Assembly: GCA_024234895.1 (NCBI GenBank)
Contig: JACKNJ010000009.1
Coordinates: 53,164-117,163 of the forward strand
Reading direction: 5' to 3'
DNA: 64,000 bases
From: Gammaproteobacteria bacterium
GTDB taxonomy: Bacteria; Pseudomonadota; Gammaproteobacteria; JACKNK01
Part shown: positions 34,258-43,173 of the stretch, piece by piece
Numbering within the stretch: the first letter of the stretch is position 1
Layout: every line of letters starts with the position of its first letter
Position numbers and translations under genes: made by a program
The notes under the pieces: model-generated
Database searches by the model: none
What the model was told of the DNA's origin: nothing
Seen by the model: the letters and a program-made list of their open reading frames with translations, nothing else

Positions 34258-34300
34258 TCACTCCTGGTGGCGCGCGGGTGGCGGTTGTTGGGATGTCGAT

Positions 34301-34688
34301 GATGTCGTGAGCGACATCGTTTCAGGGGCAGAGGCTTCGGGAGGTACGTAAACCCTTCCGGGACACGCCCTAAAATGCATCCCTGTAGGCTCAACGGCCG
34401 CATCCATGCGGCCAACGGTCCCTGAAGGGTTTACGTACCTCCCGAAGCCTGGAGATGTGGGTGGAATTGAAGCGCCGCGTCCGGCATCGAGCCGGTCGCT
34501 GCGCTTTTCGGTGGTTCGTGCCGCGTAGGGCGGATACCCGAAGGGGTTCCGCCGAATCGGCGCTCAATCCGGCGGAACCCCTTCGGGTATCCGCCCTACA
34601 CCTGCGACGATGTATTTACGGCGTGTCTCAGGAGGCCATGGCGGACCCTGGAAGCCGAACCACCAAAAACGATGTCGCGCACGACATC
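34301..34688. repeat. Composite palindromic intergenic element, copy D
   Basis: Both ends carry hairpins with the same stem, GATGTCG-tgag-CGACATC (34301-34318) and GATGTCG-cgca-CGACATC (34671-34688). A long inverted repeat has 33-base arms at 34332-34364 and 34418-34450 with one mismatch. Its core is the inverted counterpart of that in copies A and B. A degenerate GCCGGC-tipped hairpin lies near 34470-34505 and a perfect GTAGGGCGG...CCGCCCTAC palindrome at 34525-34599. A leftover right-arm fragment of a second inverted repeat lies at about 34615-34656. The right end overlaps the stop codon of the next gene. Confidence 0.87.
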
Positions 34689-35619
34689 AAACCCCCAGCA
34701 CCCGCCGGCGCAGCCCGTAAAGCGCGCCCAGCATCAGCACGGCCGAGCCGGGCACCGGCACGGAGTTGGCCTCGTAGTCCAGCTCCAAGGCATCGATGTC
34801 ATCGGTGCTCAGCAAGCCGATATCGGCGTGCGAGAGGAACATCGAGAAACTGCCGTCGAACTGGGTGTAGAAGACGTCCGCGCCGGAATAGCCCCCGCTC
34901 CCCAGCGTGGTCGAGCCGTTGGCCAGCGAGAACATCGCCGCGCCGAAGGTGGTATCCAGCACCAGCGCGTCGATCACGTCACCCACGGCCAGACCGATGT
35001 CACCGATGCCGTCGGCAAACAGGCTGATGTTGCCGAGTCCGTCGGAGAACAGGATGTCCTCGCTGCCGAAGCCGCTGAAGCCGGTGGCGGTCGCGAAATA
35101 GACGCGGTCACTGAAATGGGTGAGGTTGGGCTGCACCGGATCGAAGGCGTCGATGCCATCGATGTTGTCGGCGGCGGCCAGGCCGAGTTCGACCGCGTCC
35201 ACGACCTTTCGCATGAAGCCCATGCCCTCGCTGACGCCAAAGATGTCTCCGGCCTGTTCGCCGAGGTCAGCCTCGGCGCGGAGCTCGGTGCCGAGTTGGC
35301 CCATCGACGAACCAGTCACGGAGAAGTACAGGGTGTTCGCGGAGGAGACCGCGTCATTGCCGTTGGACAGCGCGTTGACGTTCTGCGCCGGGGCCACACC
35401 GATGTCGGCGCCATCGAGCTCGCCGACGTTGCCGCTGGACTCGTGGTCGTTGAAGTACAGATGGTTCTGGGTGTCCGGCTCGGCGGCGAGCACGTCGTCG
35501 TTGAGCGTGCTGCCGGGGGCGCCGGAGGCCAGCGAATCGACCGTGAACACCACCGCGTGGGCGTTCGAGCCCAGGCCGAGGACGACACAGATGACCAGGG
35601 AGATAAAAAGCTTGTGCAT
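34687..35619 (-). CDS. Exported beta-rich protein with VPVP C-terminal anchor
   Basis: The 310-residue protein has a signal peptide (about 1-21, ending SNAHA). It has an acidic mature region rich in Asp, Gly and Ser, with recurring DxIDAL units (NIDGIDAF, DVIDALVL, DDIDALEL). The C-terminal sorting tail is SVPVPGSAVLMLGALYGLRRR. This fits PEP-CTERM-like (VPxP) surface proteins. The start at 35619 is used because the signal peptide begins there; 15 more codons are open upstream. It ends on a TGA that overlaps the terminal hairpin of repeat D. Function unknown; probably extracellular matrix or calcium-rich surface layer. Confidence 0.75.
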   Translation of the reverse strand: MHKLFISLVICVVLGLGSNAHAVVFTVDSLASGAPGSTLNDDVLAAEPDTQNHLYFNDHESSGNVGELDGADIGVAPAQNVNALSNGNDAVSSANTLYFSVTGSSMGQLGTELRAEADLGEQAGDIFGVSEGMGFMRKVVDAVELGLAAADNIDGIDAFDPVQPNLTHFSDRVYFATATGFSGFGSEDILFSDGLGNISLFADGIGDIGLAVGDVIDALVLDTTFGAAMFSLANGSTTLGSGGYSGADVFYTQFDGSFSMFLSHADIGLLSTDDIDALELDYEANSVPVPGSAVLMLGALYGLRRRVLGV

Positions 35620-35792
35620 GGCGTTGATCTCGAAATGACAGACGGCCGGTTGGCCAACAGCCACTTACTTCAAGATCAATGCCAATTTCATTTACCAGAA
35701 AAACCGCGATATTGCGCACAGCCGGGAGACAATATTGACCACTACGTTAACATCGTATCCGGCAAAGCAACCCTGGTTGTCAAACCACCGAA

Positions 35793-36809
35793 CTACTCAT
35801 TGAACAGCGCGTCGACAAATTCCTCCGCGCTGAACGGGCGCAGGTCTTCCACCGCCTCGCCGACCCCGATGAAACGGATCGGCACACCGAGGCGCTCCGC
35901 TATCGCGAAGATCACCCCACCCTTGGCGGTGCCGTCGAGCTTGCTCAGCGTGATGCCGGTCAGACCGACCGCCGCGTTGAACTGCTCGGCCTGATTCATC
36001 GCGTTCTGGCCGGTGCCGGCATCGACCACCAGCATCACCTCGTGCGGCGCGCTGGCGTCGATCTTGCCGAGCACGCGCTTGATCTTGCGCAGCTCCTCCA
36101 TCAGGTTGCTCTGCGTGTGCAGGCGTCCGGCGGTGTCGGCGATGAGCACATCGAAGCCCCTGGCGCGCGCCGATTCGTAGGCGTCGAACACCACCGAGGC
36201 CGAATCCGCGCCGGTGTGCTGCGCGACCACTGGTACACCGTTGCGTTCGCCCCAGACCTGCAACTGCTCCACCGCCGCCGCGCGGAAGGTGTCGCCGGCG
36301 GCCAGCATCACGCTCCTGCCGTCGTTGAGCAGGCGCTTGGCGAGTTTGCCGATGGTGGTGGTCTTGCCGGCGCCGTTGACGCCGACCATCAGGATCACGA
36401 ACGGCTTGTGTGCGGACACATCCAGCGGCTGCTCGACCGGCGCCAGCATGGCCTGCATGTCCTCGCGCAAGGCGACGAAAAGGGCCTCCGGGTCATCGAG
36501 CTGCTTGCGCTTCAGGCGCCCGCTCAGGTCGGCGAGCAGGCGATCGGTCGCCTCGACACCGACATCGGCGCTGAGCAGCTGCATCTCCAGCTCCTCCAGC
36601 AGATCGGCGTCGATCTGCTTGCGACCGAGCAGCAGCGAAGCAAGCCCGCCGGTCAGGCCGTTGCGGGTCTTCGCGAGGCGCGACCGCAGACCGGCGAACA
36701 GCCCGCCACCCTGCGACGGTTTCCCGGATGCGCCGTCGGCGACTTTCGGGGCCGTCGCGGAATCCTTTTCGTCGCGTGCGGATTTTTTGCCGAAACCAAA
36801 CAGTGCCAT
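35793..36809 (-). CDS. ftsY: Signal recognition particle receptor FtsY
   Basis: FtsY docks SRP-ribosome complexes at the inner membrane for co-translational insertion. The 338-residue GTPase has a short acidic/basic A domain (about 1-50), the helical N domain and the G domain. The G domain shows GVNGAGKTTTIGKLA (G1), DTFRAAAVEQL (insertion box), DTAGRLHTQSNLMEEL (G3) and TKLD-like SKLDGTAKGG (G4), and ends with GVGEAVEDLRPF. The A domain is shorter than in E. coli. The usual downstream ftsE and ftsX are absent; rsmD lies upstream on the other strand beyond two peptidase genes. Confidence 0.96.
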   Translation of the reverse strand: MALFGFGKKSARDEKDSATAPKVADGASGKPSQGGGLFAGLRSRLAKTRNGLTGGLASLLLGRKQIDADLLEELEMQLLSADVGVEATDRLLADLSGRLKRKQLDDPEALFVALREDMQAMLAPVEQPLDVSAHKPFVILMVGVNGAGKTTTIGKLAKRLLNDGRSVMLAAGDTFRAAAVEQLQVWGERNGVPVVAQHTGADSASVVFDAYESARARGFDVLIADTAGRLHTQSNLMEELRKIKRVLGKIDASAPHEVMLVVDAGTGQNAMNQAEQFNAAVGLTGITLSKLDGTAKGGVIFAIAERLGVPIRFIGVGEAVEDLRPFSAEEFVDALFNE

Positions 36810-36854
36810 GGGGAGTCTTTCAGAACGTGAGAAGAAGGGGGGATTCGATTGACC

Positions 36855-36917
36855 GCAGGAGCGGCTTCAGCCGCGATCGGCCTTGGTCGCGCCGATCGCG
36901 GCTGAAGCCGCTCCTAC
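36855..36917. repeat. REP-like palindrome, GCAGGAGCGGCTTCAGCCGC variant
   Basis: Same family as the repeat at 27091, with the first arm beginning GCAGGAGCGG and the second ending CCGCTCCTAC at 36917. It sits between the divergent ftsY and peptidase genes and must be transcribed or bypassed by one of their promoters. Confidence 0.88.
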
Positions 36918-36975
36918 GGACAACGATGTCGCCCGCTATTATCCCCGCCAACCCGAACCGGAGAAACCACGACCG

Positions 36976-38343
36976 ATGTCTGCCCGCGCGCTCCTGCTTT
37001 GCCTGCTCGTCATGCCGGTCGCCGTCCTCGCCGATGCCGACGTGCACGAATTCCGGCTCGACAACGGCCTGAAACTGATCGTCAAGGAAGACCGCCGCGC
37101 GCCGGTGGTGGTCTCGCAGGTCTGGTACCGGGTCGGTGGCAGCTACGAACCGAGCGGCATGACCGGCATCTCGCACGCGCTCGAACACATGATGTTCAAG
37201 GGGACCCCAGACGTGCCGGAAGGCGAGTTCTCGCGGCGCATCGCGGAACTGGGCGGCGAGGACAACGCCTTCACCAGCGCCGATTACACCGCCTACCACC
37301 AGACCCTGGAGCGTTCCCACCTGGAGGCCGCGTTCGAGCTCGAGGCAGACCGTATGCGCCACCTGACCCTCGACGCCGACGAATTCCGGAAGGAGATCCA
37401 GGTCGTCATCGAGGAACGCCGCCTGCGCACTGACGACAAGCCGCTGGCGCTCGCCAACGAGCAATTCAACGCGACCGCCTGGCTGGCCAGCCCGGCGCGC
37501 AACCCGGTGATCGGCTGGCCTAGCGACCTCAACAAGCTGGGCATCGCCGACCTGGCCGACTGGTACCGCGCCTGGTACGCCCCGAACAACGCCCTGATCG
37601 TGGTCGCCGGCGACGTCGACGCCGAGGCCGTCCACACGCTTGCCCTGAAATACTTCGGCCCGCTCGAGGCCGAGCCGGTGGCGACGCGGCGCGATACCGA
37701 AGAACCCGCGCAGTTCGGCCCTCGCCAGGTCGACTTCGAACTGCCCTCGAACATTGCCTACCTGATCATGGGCTGGAAGGTCCCCAGCCTGAAATCCTCA
37801 CGCGACAAGGAGACCAGCCCGGACGAGGTCTATGCGCTGGAAGTGCTGGGCTACCTGCTCGATGGCAGCGACAGCGCCCGCCTGACCCGCGAACTGGTGC
37901 GCGGCAGCGAGATCGCCGCCTCGGCGGGCGCGTCCTACGACCTCTACGACCGCCTGCCGACCCTGCTGACACTCACCGCCGTGCCCAGCGACGGCCACGA
38001 CCTCGACACCATGGAGACGGCATTGAAGGCCCAGATCGACCGCCTGAAGACCGAACTGGTCGGCGTCGACGAACTGCGCCGCGTCAAGAACCAGGTGGTC
38101 GCGGAAAAGGTTTTCGAACGCGACGCCCTGTTCTACCAGGCCACCCAGATCGGCCAGCTGGAAGCCATCGACCTGCCGCACACGGTCGCCGGCGACTACG
38201 TCCCGCGCGTGCGTGCCGTCACCGCCGAACAGGTCCGCGACGTGGCCCGCAAATACCTGGTCGACAGTGGTCTCACGGTCGCGCGCGTCCATCCACAGCC
38301 CGGCGAGCATTCCCGGTTCTCGCCCGGGAGGGCAACGCGATGA
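36976..38343 (+). CDS. M16-family zinc metallopeptidase (catalytic subunit)
   Basis: The 455-residue protein has a signal peptide (about 1-19, ending AVLAD). It carries the inverted zinc motif HALEHMMF (HxxEH) near residue 72, with the distal Glu in the IEERRLRTDD segment. M16B peptidases cleave small proteins or peptides inside a closed chamber made of an active and an inactive half; here they would act in the periplasm. The ATG at 36976 begins the signal peptide and follows GGAG at distance. A TATTAT -10-like hexamer lies about 40 bases upstream. The stop overlaps the next gene by four bases. Confidence 0.92.
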   Translation: MSARALLLCLLVMPVAVLADADVHEFRLDNGLKLIVKEDRRAPVVVSQVWYRVGGSYEPSGMTGISHALEHMMFKGTPDVPEGEFSRRIAELGGEDNAFTSADYTAYHQTLERSHLEAAFELEADRMRHLTLDADEFRKEIQVVIEERRLRTDDKPLALANEQFNATAWLASPARNPVIGWPSDLNKLGIADLADWYRAWYAPNNALIVVAGDVDAEAVHTLALKYFGPLEAEPVATRRDTEEPAQFGPRQVDFELPSNIAYLIMGWKVPSLKSSRDKETSPDEVYALEVLGYLLDGSDSARLTRELVRGSEIAASAGASYDLYDRLPTLLTLTAVPSDGHDLDTMETALKAQIDRLKTELVGVDELRRVKNQVVAEKVFERDALFYQATQIGQLEAIDLPHTVAGDYVPRVRAVTAEQVRDVARKYLVDSGLTVARVHPQPGEHSRFSPGRATR

Positions 38344-39671
38344 TCCGTCTCGCCTCCGTTCTCCTGCTGTGCGCGTTCGCCGGCGCGGCGCTGGCCACGC
38401 CCCGCATCCAGCAATGGAGCACCGCCAACGGCGCCCAGGTCTACTTCGTACCGGCACCCGGAATCCCCATGGTGGACGTGCGCGTCGTGTTCGACGCCGC
38501 CGCCTCCCGCGATGGCGACCAGCCCGGCCTCGCCAAGCTGAGCATCGGCATGCTCAACGAAGGCGCCGCCGGCCTGACCGCGACCCAGCTCACCGAGCGT
38601 CTCGACGATCTCGGCGCGGAACTGTCCCTTCAGGCCCTGCGCGACATGGCCTATATCCAGCTGCGCAGCCTCTCCGATCCGGACATCCTCGCCGCCGGCG
38701 TCGACACGGTCGCGCTGATGCTGACCGCGCCCGATGTCCCGCAGGACGCCTTCGACCGGGTGCGCAACCAGATGCTGGTCGGGCTGCGCTACACCCAGCA
38801 GAAGGCAGGCTCGCGAGCGGGCGACGCGCTGTTCGCGGAGCTGTACGACAGCCACCCGTACGCGCACCCCGATGACGGTACGGAAGAGTCGCTGAACGCA
38901 CTGACCCCGGACCACGCGCGCGCCTTCCTGGCGAAACATCTGGTCGGCGCGAACGCGATCGTCGCGATCGTCGGCGACCTCGATCGGGCCGGCGCGGAAC
39001 GCCTCGCCGACGGTCTCGTCGGCAAGTTGCCGCGCGGCGAGCGACCCGCACCGCTGCCCGCCCCGCCGGCCCCCGCCGAGGCGCGCACGCTGCGCCTCGA
39101 ACACCCCGGCCAGCAGACCCACATCCTGCTCGGCCAGCCGGTCGCCAGCCGCGGCGACCCGGACTGGTTCCCGCTGTACGTCGGCAACCAGATTCTCGGC
39201 GGCGGCGGCCTGACCTCGCGACTGTCCGACGAAGTGCGCCAGCAGCGCGGCCTCGCCTACAGCGCCGGCAGCGCGTTCACGCCGATGCGCGTCGCCGGCC
39301 CGTTCCTGCTCAGCGCGCAGACCCGCAACGACCAGACCGACCAGGCCCTCACGGTGATGCGCGACACGCTACGTCGCTTCGTCGCCGAAGGCCCGACCCC
39401 GGAGGAAGTCGACGCCACCCGCAAGAATCTGCGCGGCGGCTTCCCGCTGCGCATCGCCAGCAACGGCAAGATCCTCGACTACATCGCGATGATCGGCTTC
39501 TACGGCCTGCCGCTGGACTATCTCGATCAATTCGATGCGAACATCGCCGCCGTCACCGCCGAATCGGTGCGCGACGCATTCCAGCGCCGCGTCGACCCGG
39601 AGCGGATGACGACCGTGCTGGTCGGCAACGGGGTCGCGCAGGCCGACCGGAATGGCCAGACGCCCCCATAA
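38340..39671 (+). CDS. M16-family peptidase-like protein (non-catalytic partner)
   Basis: The 443-residue protein has a signal peptide (about 1-19, ending GAALA) and an M16 fold, but no HxxEH motif where zinc would bind. It keeps the substrate-anchoring RGLAYS motif (Arg/Tyr pair) near residue 303 that is characteristic of the inactive half. It is translated from a start overlapping the catalytic gene's stop, which fits a heterodimeric periplasmic peptidase. It overlaps rsmD by 20 bases. Confidence 0.92.
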   Translation: MIRLASVLLLCAFAGAALATPRIQQWSTANGAQVYFVPAPGIPMVDVRVVFDAAASRDGDQPGLAKLSIGMLNEGAAGLTATQLTERLDDLGAELSLQALRDMAYIQLRSLSDPDILAAGVDTVALMLTAPDVPQDAFDRVRNQMLVGLRYTQQKAGSRAGDALFAELYDSHPYAHPDDGTEESLNALTPDHARAFLAKHLVGANAIVAIVGDLDRAGAERLADGLVGKLPRGERPAPLPAPPAPAEARTLRLEHPGQQTHILLGQPVASRGDPDWFPLYVGNQILGGGGLTSRLSDEVRQQRGLAYSAGSAFTPMRVAGPFLLSAQTRNDQTDQALTVMRDTLRRFVAEGPTPEEVDATRKNLRGGFPLRIASNGKILDYIAMIGFYGLPLDYLDQFDANIAAVTAESVRDAFQRRVDPERMTTVLVGNGVAQADRNGQTPP

Positions 39672-40257
39672 CGCGGCGACCGCCGGTGGCGGCAAGGGGC
39701 CCGGTTCGCTGCGCATCATCGCCGGCGAGTGGCGCGGTCGACGCCTGCCTATACCGGATCGGCCCGGCCTGCGGCCGACCACGGACCGCGTCCGCGAGAC
39801 CCTGTTCAACTGGTTGCAGCCCATACTGCCCGGCGCACGCTGCCTGGACCTGTTCGCCGGGGCGGGCGGACTCGGCTTCGAGGCGGCCTCGCGCGGTGCC
39901 GCCGAGGTCATCCTGATCGAACAGGATCGGGCGGTCGCCGCGCATCTGCGCGAACTTGCCGGCACGCTGCGCGCTGACGGCGTGCACATCGTCGCCAGCG
40001 ATGCCCTCGCTTGGCTGCGCGACACGCCGCCGAGCGCATTCGACATCGTCTTTGTCGACCCCCCGTTCGCGAGCCCGCTCGCCACGCCGGCGCTCGACCT
40101 GCTGGTCGAACGCGGCTGGCTGCACGCCGCCGCCCGCGTCTATCTCGAACAGGACGCCAGCAACGACTTCGTTCCCGGCGTCGCCTGGACGACCCTGCGC
40201 GAGCAGACCGCCGGCCAGGCGCGCTATCGTCTGCTGACCCCGAACAACGCCCTTTGA
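39652..40257 (+). CDS. rsmD: 16S rRNA (guanine966-N2)-methyltransferase RsmD
   Basis: RsmD methylates G966 of 16S rRNA with S-adenosylmethionine. The 201-residue protein opens with the conserved LRIIAGEWRGRRLPIPD and PTTDRVRETLFNWL motifs. It has the SAM site CLDLFAGAGGLGFEAASRGA and the catalytic DPPF tetrapeptide. The start lies inside the end of the peptidase gene, a 20-base overlap, which implies coupled translation. Confidence 0.95.
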   Translation: MARRPHNAATAGGGKGPGSLRIIAGEWRGRRLPIPDRPGLRPTTDRVRETLFNWLQPILPGARCLDLFAGAGGLGFEAASRGAAEVILIEQDRAVAAHLRELAGTLRADGVHIVASDALAWLRDTPPSAFDIVFVDPPFASPLATPALDLLVERGWLHAAARVYLEQDASNDFVPGVAWTTLREQTAGQARYRLLTPNNAL

Positions 40258-40370
40258 TCGCGGGGCCGTATACATAGGCTCACATTCCCGCCGGGGGCGA
40301 CACGGCCAAGCCGTTTTCGGATGCTATCCTCGACCCTTGCCGAAACCGCACGGAGCGAGCCGTCGAGATC

Positions 40371-41747
40371 ATGGCTGCCGTACCCATCCAGGCCCTGTTG
40401 GCCACCCATGACGAACCCTGCCTGGTGCTTGATCAGCACCTGCGCATCGTCGCCGCCAACAAACCGTTCTTCGCCAGCTTCCAGTTGCGTGAGGGAGATG
40501 TACTCGGCGAGTCCTGCGGCCAGTTGCTGAACGATCTGCCGGGCATCGAGCTCGCCCGCACCCTCGGTTGCCGGCATGACGAGATCCTCGCCAACGGCAA
40601 ACCCCAGACCTTCATCTGCCGCCTGCGCGGGCAGCGCATCCCCACCACGCTGGTGCGCGTGCACTGCGCCCGGGTGGTCGACGACGCAGGCAACAAGCTG
40701 CTCCTGCAGACGCTGCGCCCGCTGGAAGGCGAGATGCCCGGCGTCTCGCGCTCCGGCATGGTCGGCGACAGCAAGGCGATGATGACCCTGCTCGACGAAC
40801 TGGCCCACGCCGCCGCCAAGGACCTGCCCGTGCTGTTGCAGGGCGAGAGCGGCACCGGCAAGGAGCTTTCCGCCGAATTCATCCACAACGCCTCCAAACG
40901 GCGTCACCAGCCGTTCCTGACCGTCGACTGCACCGTGCTCGGCGCGGACCTGTTCGAGAGCGAGCTGTTCGGCCACGAGAAGGGCGCCTTCACCGGCTCC
41001 ACGCGGACCAAGCGCGGCCTGTTCGAACTCGCCGATGGCGGCACGCTCTTCCTCGACGAGATCGGCGAGATTCCGCTGTCCATCCAGCCCAAGCTGCTGC
41101 GCGCGCTGGAATCCGGCAGTTTCCGCCGGGTCGGCGGGACGGTTCAGCATCAGGTCGACGTGCGCCTCGTCTGCGCGACCAACCGCGACCTGTGGTCGAT
41201 GGTGCAGGCGCGCGGATTCCGCGAGGACCTCTACTACCGGATTGCCGTGTTCACCATCGGCCTGCCGCCGCTGCGCGACCGGCTCGACGACATCCCGGCG
41301 CTGTCACGAGCACTGCTCGACCGCCTCATCAGCCCCGACGGCAACCCCATCGTGGTCACCCCGGCGGCGCTGGCCCGGCTCGCGGAACATGACTTCCCCG
41401 GCAACGTCCGGGAACTGTTCAACGTGCTGCAACTGGGCTACGCGCTGAGCCTGGACGGCATCATCGACGCCCAGCACATCCGCTGGCAGAGCCTGCCCGG
41501 GCTGGTCATTCCCGATCCCGGCCACGGTGGCGACGATTTCGGCGGAATGCCGCCGTTGCCTCCGCCGGTCGGGATTGCGCCAACCGGCGATCCGACCAGC
41601 GGGCTGAGCGCCCGCGAACAGTCCGAAGCCACCCATATCCGGCAGATCCTGAACGAGCTCGACGGCAACCGCCGCGCCGCCGCCGCCAGGCTCGGCATGA
41701 GCGAACGCACCCTGTATCGGAAGATCAAGCGTTATCAGTTGCTCTGA
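40371..41747 (+). CDS. Sigma-54-dependent transcriptional activator with PAS-like sensor
   Basis: The 458-residue protein has an N-terminal PAS-like sensor (about 1-120) containing cysteines in ESCGQ and GCRHD. The AAA+ activator domain (about 127-360) has Walker A GESGTGKE, the sigma-54-contacting GAFTG loop, Walker B GGTLFLDEIGE and R-finger FREDLYYRI. After a proline/glycine linker comes a C-terminal Fis-type helix-turn-helix (NRRAAAARLGMSERTLYRKI). It activates RpoN promoters in response to an unknown signal; no target is evident. It is neither in a two-component pair nor preceded by a kinase. A TATCCT hexamer about 35 bases upstream may be its -10. Confidence 0.92.
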   Translation: MAAVPIQALLATHDEPCLVLDQHLRIVAANKPFFASFQLREGDVLGESCGQLLNDLPGIELARTLGCRHDEILANGKPQTFICRLRGQRIPTTLVRVHCARVVDDAGNKLLLQTLRPLEGEMPGVSRSGMVGDSKAMMTLLDELAHAAAKDLPVLLQGESGTGKELSAEFIHNASKRRHQPFLTVDCTVLGADLFESELFGHEKGAFTGSTRTKRGLFELADGGTLFLDEIGEIPLSIQPKLLRALESGSFRRVGGTVQHQVDVRLVCATNRDLWSMVQARGFREDLYYRIAVFTIGLPPLRDRLDDIPALSRALLDRLISPDGNPIVVTPAALARLAEHDFPGNVRELFNVLQLGYALSLDGIIDAQHIRWQSLPGLVIPDPGHGGDDFGGMPPLPPPVGIAPTGDPTSGLSAREQSEATHIRQILNELDGNRRAAAARLGMSERTLYRKIKRYQLL

Positions 41748-41865
41748 TAGGGCAATCGGAAAGCTCATTATTCCAAGCCTGCCCAAGGGGTTACCCCAGT
41801 TCCGGGAGCGGCGTAAAATGCTGCGGTTTTTCCCGCCGCACTGATCAGCCGCCACTGCCCCGAAT

Positions 41866-42951
41866 ATGTCCGTGAAACACCAGACCGACGACCTCCGCAT
41901 CGTCGGCATCCAGGAAGTCATCGCGCCCGTCGAGGTGCACGCCAAGTACCCGATCACCGACACCGCGTCGGAGACCGTGTTCGCCGCGCGCGCCGCGATC
42001 CACGACATCCTGCATGGCAAGGACGACCGCATGCTGATCATCGTCGGCCCGTGCTCGGTGCACGATCCGGCCGCCGCCCGCGAATACGCCGGGCGCCTGA
42101 AGACGCTGCGCGACGAGCTCCAGGACGATCTGGTCATCGTCATGCGCGTGTACTTCGAGAAGCCGCGCACCACGGTCGGCTGGAAGGGCCTGATCAACGA
42201 CCCGGGCCTAGACGGCAGCTACAAGATCAACGACGGCCTGTGCCTGGCGCGCAGCCTGCTGCTCGACATCAACGACATGGGCCTGCCGGCCGCCACCGAG
42301 TTCCTCGACCTGATCACCCCGCAGTACCTCGCGGACCTGATCAGCTGGGGCGCCATCGGCGCGCGCACCACCGAATCGCAGGTCCACCGCGAACTCGCCT
42401 CCGGCATCTCCAGCCCGGTCGGCTTCAAGAACGGCACCGACGGCGCGCTCAACATCGCCATCGACGCGATCCGCGCCGCCAACCGCCCGCACGTGTTCCT
42501 GTCGCTGACCAAGAACGGTCATTCCGCGATCTTCGAGACGCGCGGCAACGACGACTGCCACGTGATCCTGCGCGGCGGCAACGGCAAGCCGAACTACGAC
42601 GCGGCCAGCATCGACGTGGCCTGCAAGGCGCTCGCCAAGGCCGGCCTGGCCGAGAAGCTGATGGTCGATTTCAGCCACGCGAACTCGGAAAAGAAATACG
42701 AACGCCAGCTCGCGGTCGGGGGCGAAGTCGCCGCTCAGGTCGCCGCCGGCGACAACCGCATCATGGGCGTGATGATCGAATCGCACCTCGTCGCCGGCCG
42801 TCAGGACGTCGAACCCGGCTGCGATCTCGTCTACGGCCAGAGCATCACCGACGCCTGCATCGGCTGGGATGAGACCGGACCGCTGCTGATGGAACTGGCC
42901 GCTGCCGTGCGCGCGCGCCGGACCAAAAACCCGATCAAGGTCAACGCATAA
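41866..42951 (+). CDS. 3-deoxy-7-phosphoheptulonate synthase (DAHP synthase, class I)
   Basis: This enzyme condenses phosphoenolpyruvate and erythrose 4-phosphate, the first step of aromatic amino acid synthesis. The 361-residue length and the IIVGPCSVHDPAAAREYA, FEKPRTTVGWKGLINDP and GARTTESQVHRELASG motifs identify the AroF/G/H type I-alpha class. These include the metal-binding Cys (GPCSVHD), and His, Glu and Asp residues appear later (DFSHANSEKK, MIESHL, GQSITDACIGW). Which feedback inhibitor it responds to cannot be read safely, so I leave the symbol open. Single gene. Confidence 0.95.
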   Translation: MSVKHQTDDLRIVGIQEVIAPVEVHAKYPITDTASETVFAARAAIHDILHGKDDRMLIIVGPCSVHDPAAAREYAGRLKTLRDELQDDLVIVMRVYFEKPRTTVGWKGLINDPGLDGSYKINDGLCLARSLLLDINDMGLPAATEFLDLITPQYLADLISWGAIGARTTESQVHRELASGISSPVGFKNGTDGALNIAIDAIRAANRPHVFLSLTKNGHSAIFETRGNDDCHVILRGGNGKPNYDAASIDVACKALAKAGLAEKLMVDFSHANSEKKYERQLAVGGEVAAQVAAGDNRIMGVMIESHLVAGRQDVEPGCDLVYGQSITDACIGWDETGPLLMELAAAVRARRTKNPIKVNA

Positions 42952-42984
42952 CACGACACGAGCGGGCTAAATCCCCGCCCCACC

Positions 42985-43057
42985 GTAGGAGCGGCTTCAG
43001 CCGCGAACAGCACCTGGCGAGTCACCGCCTGCCGATCGCGGCTGAAGCCGCTCCTAC
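42985..43057. repeat. REP-like palindrome, GTAGGAGCGGCTTCAGCCGC type
   Basis: Arms identical to the repeat at 27091 flank a divergent loop. It lies between the DAHP synthase gene and sat, about 120 bases before the sat start. Confidence 0.92.
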
Positions 43058-43173
43058 AAAGCGGAACCCCAAGGCGTCACAAATCGTCGATAGGTTCCCA
43101 CCGCTTTCAATCGCAGGTCGCCCTCCGCTCCCGGCGGCCCTTCATTCAACCTCCACGAGGATAGGAGAGCACC

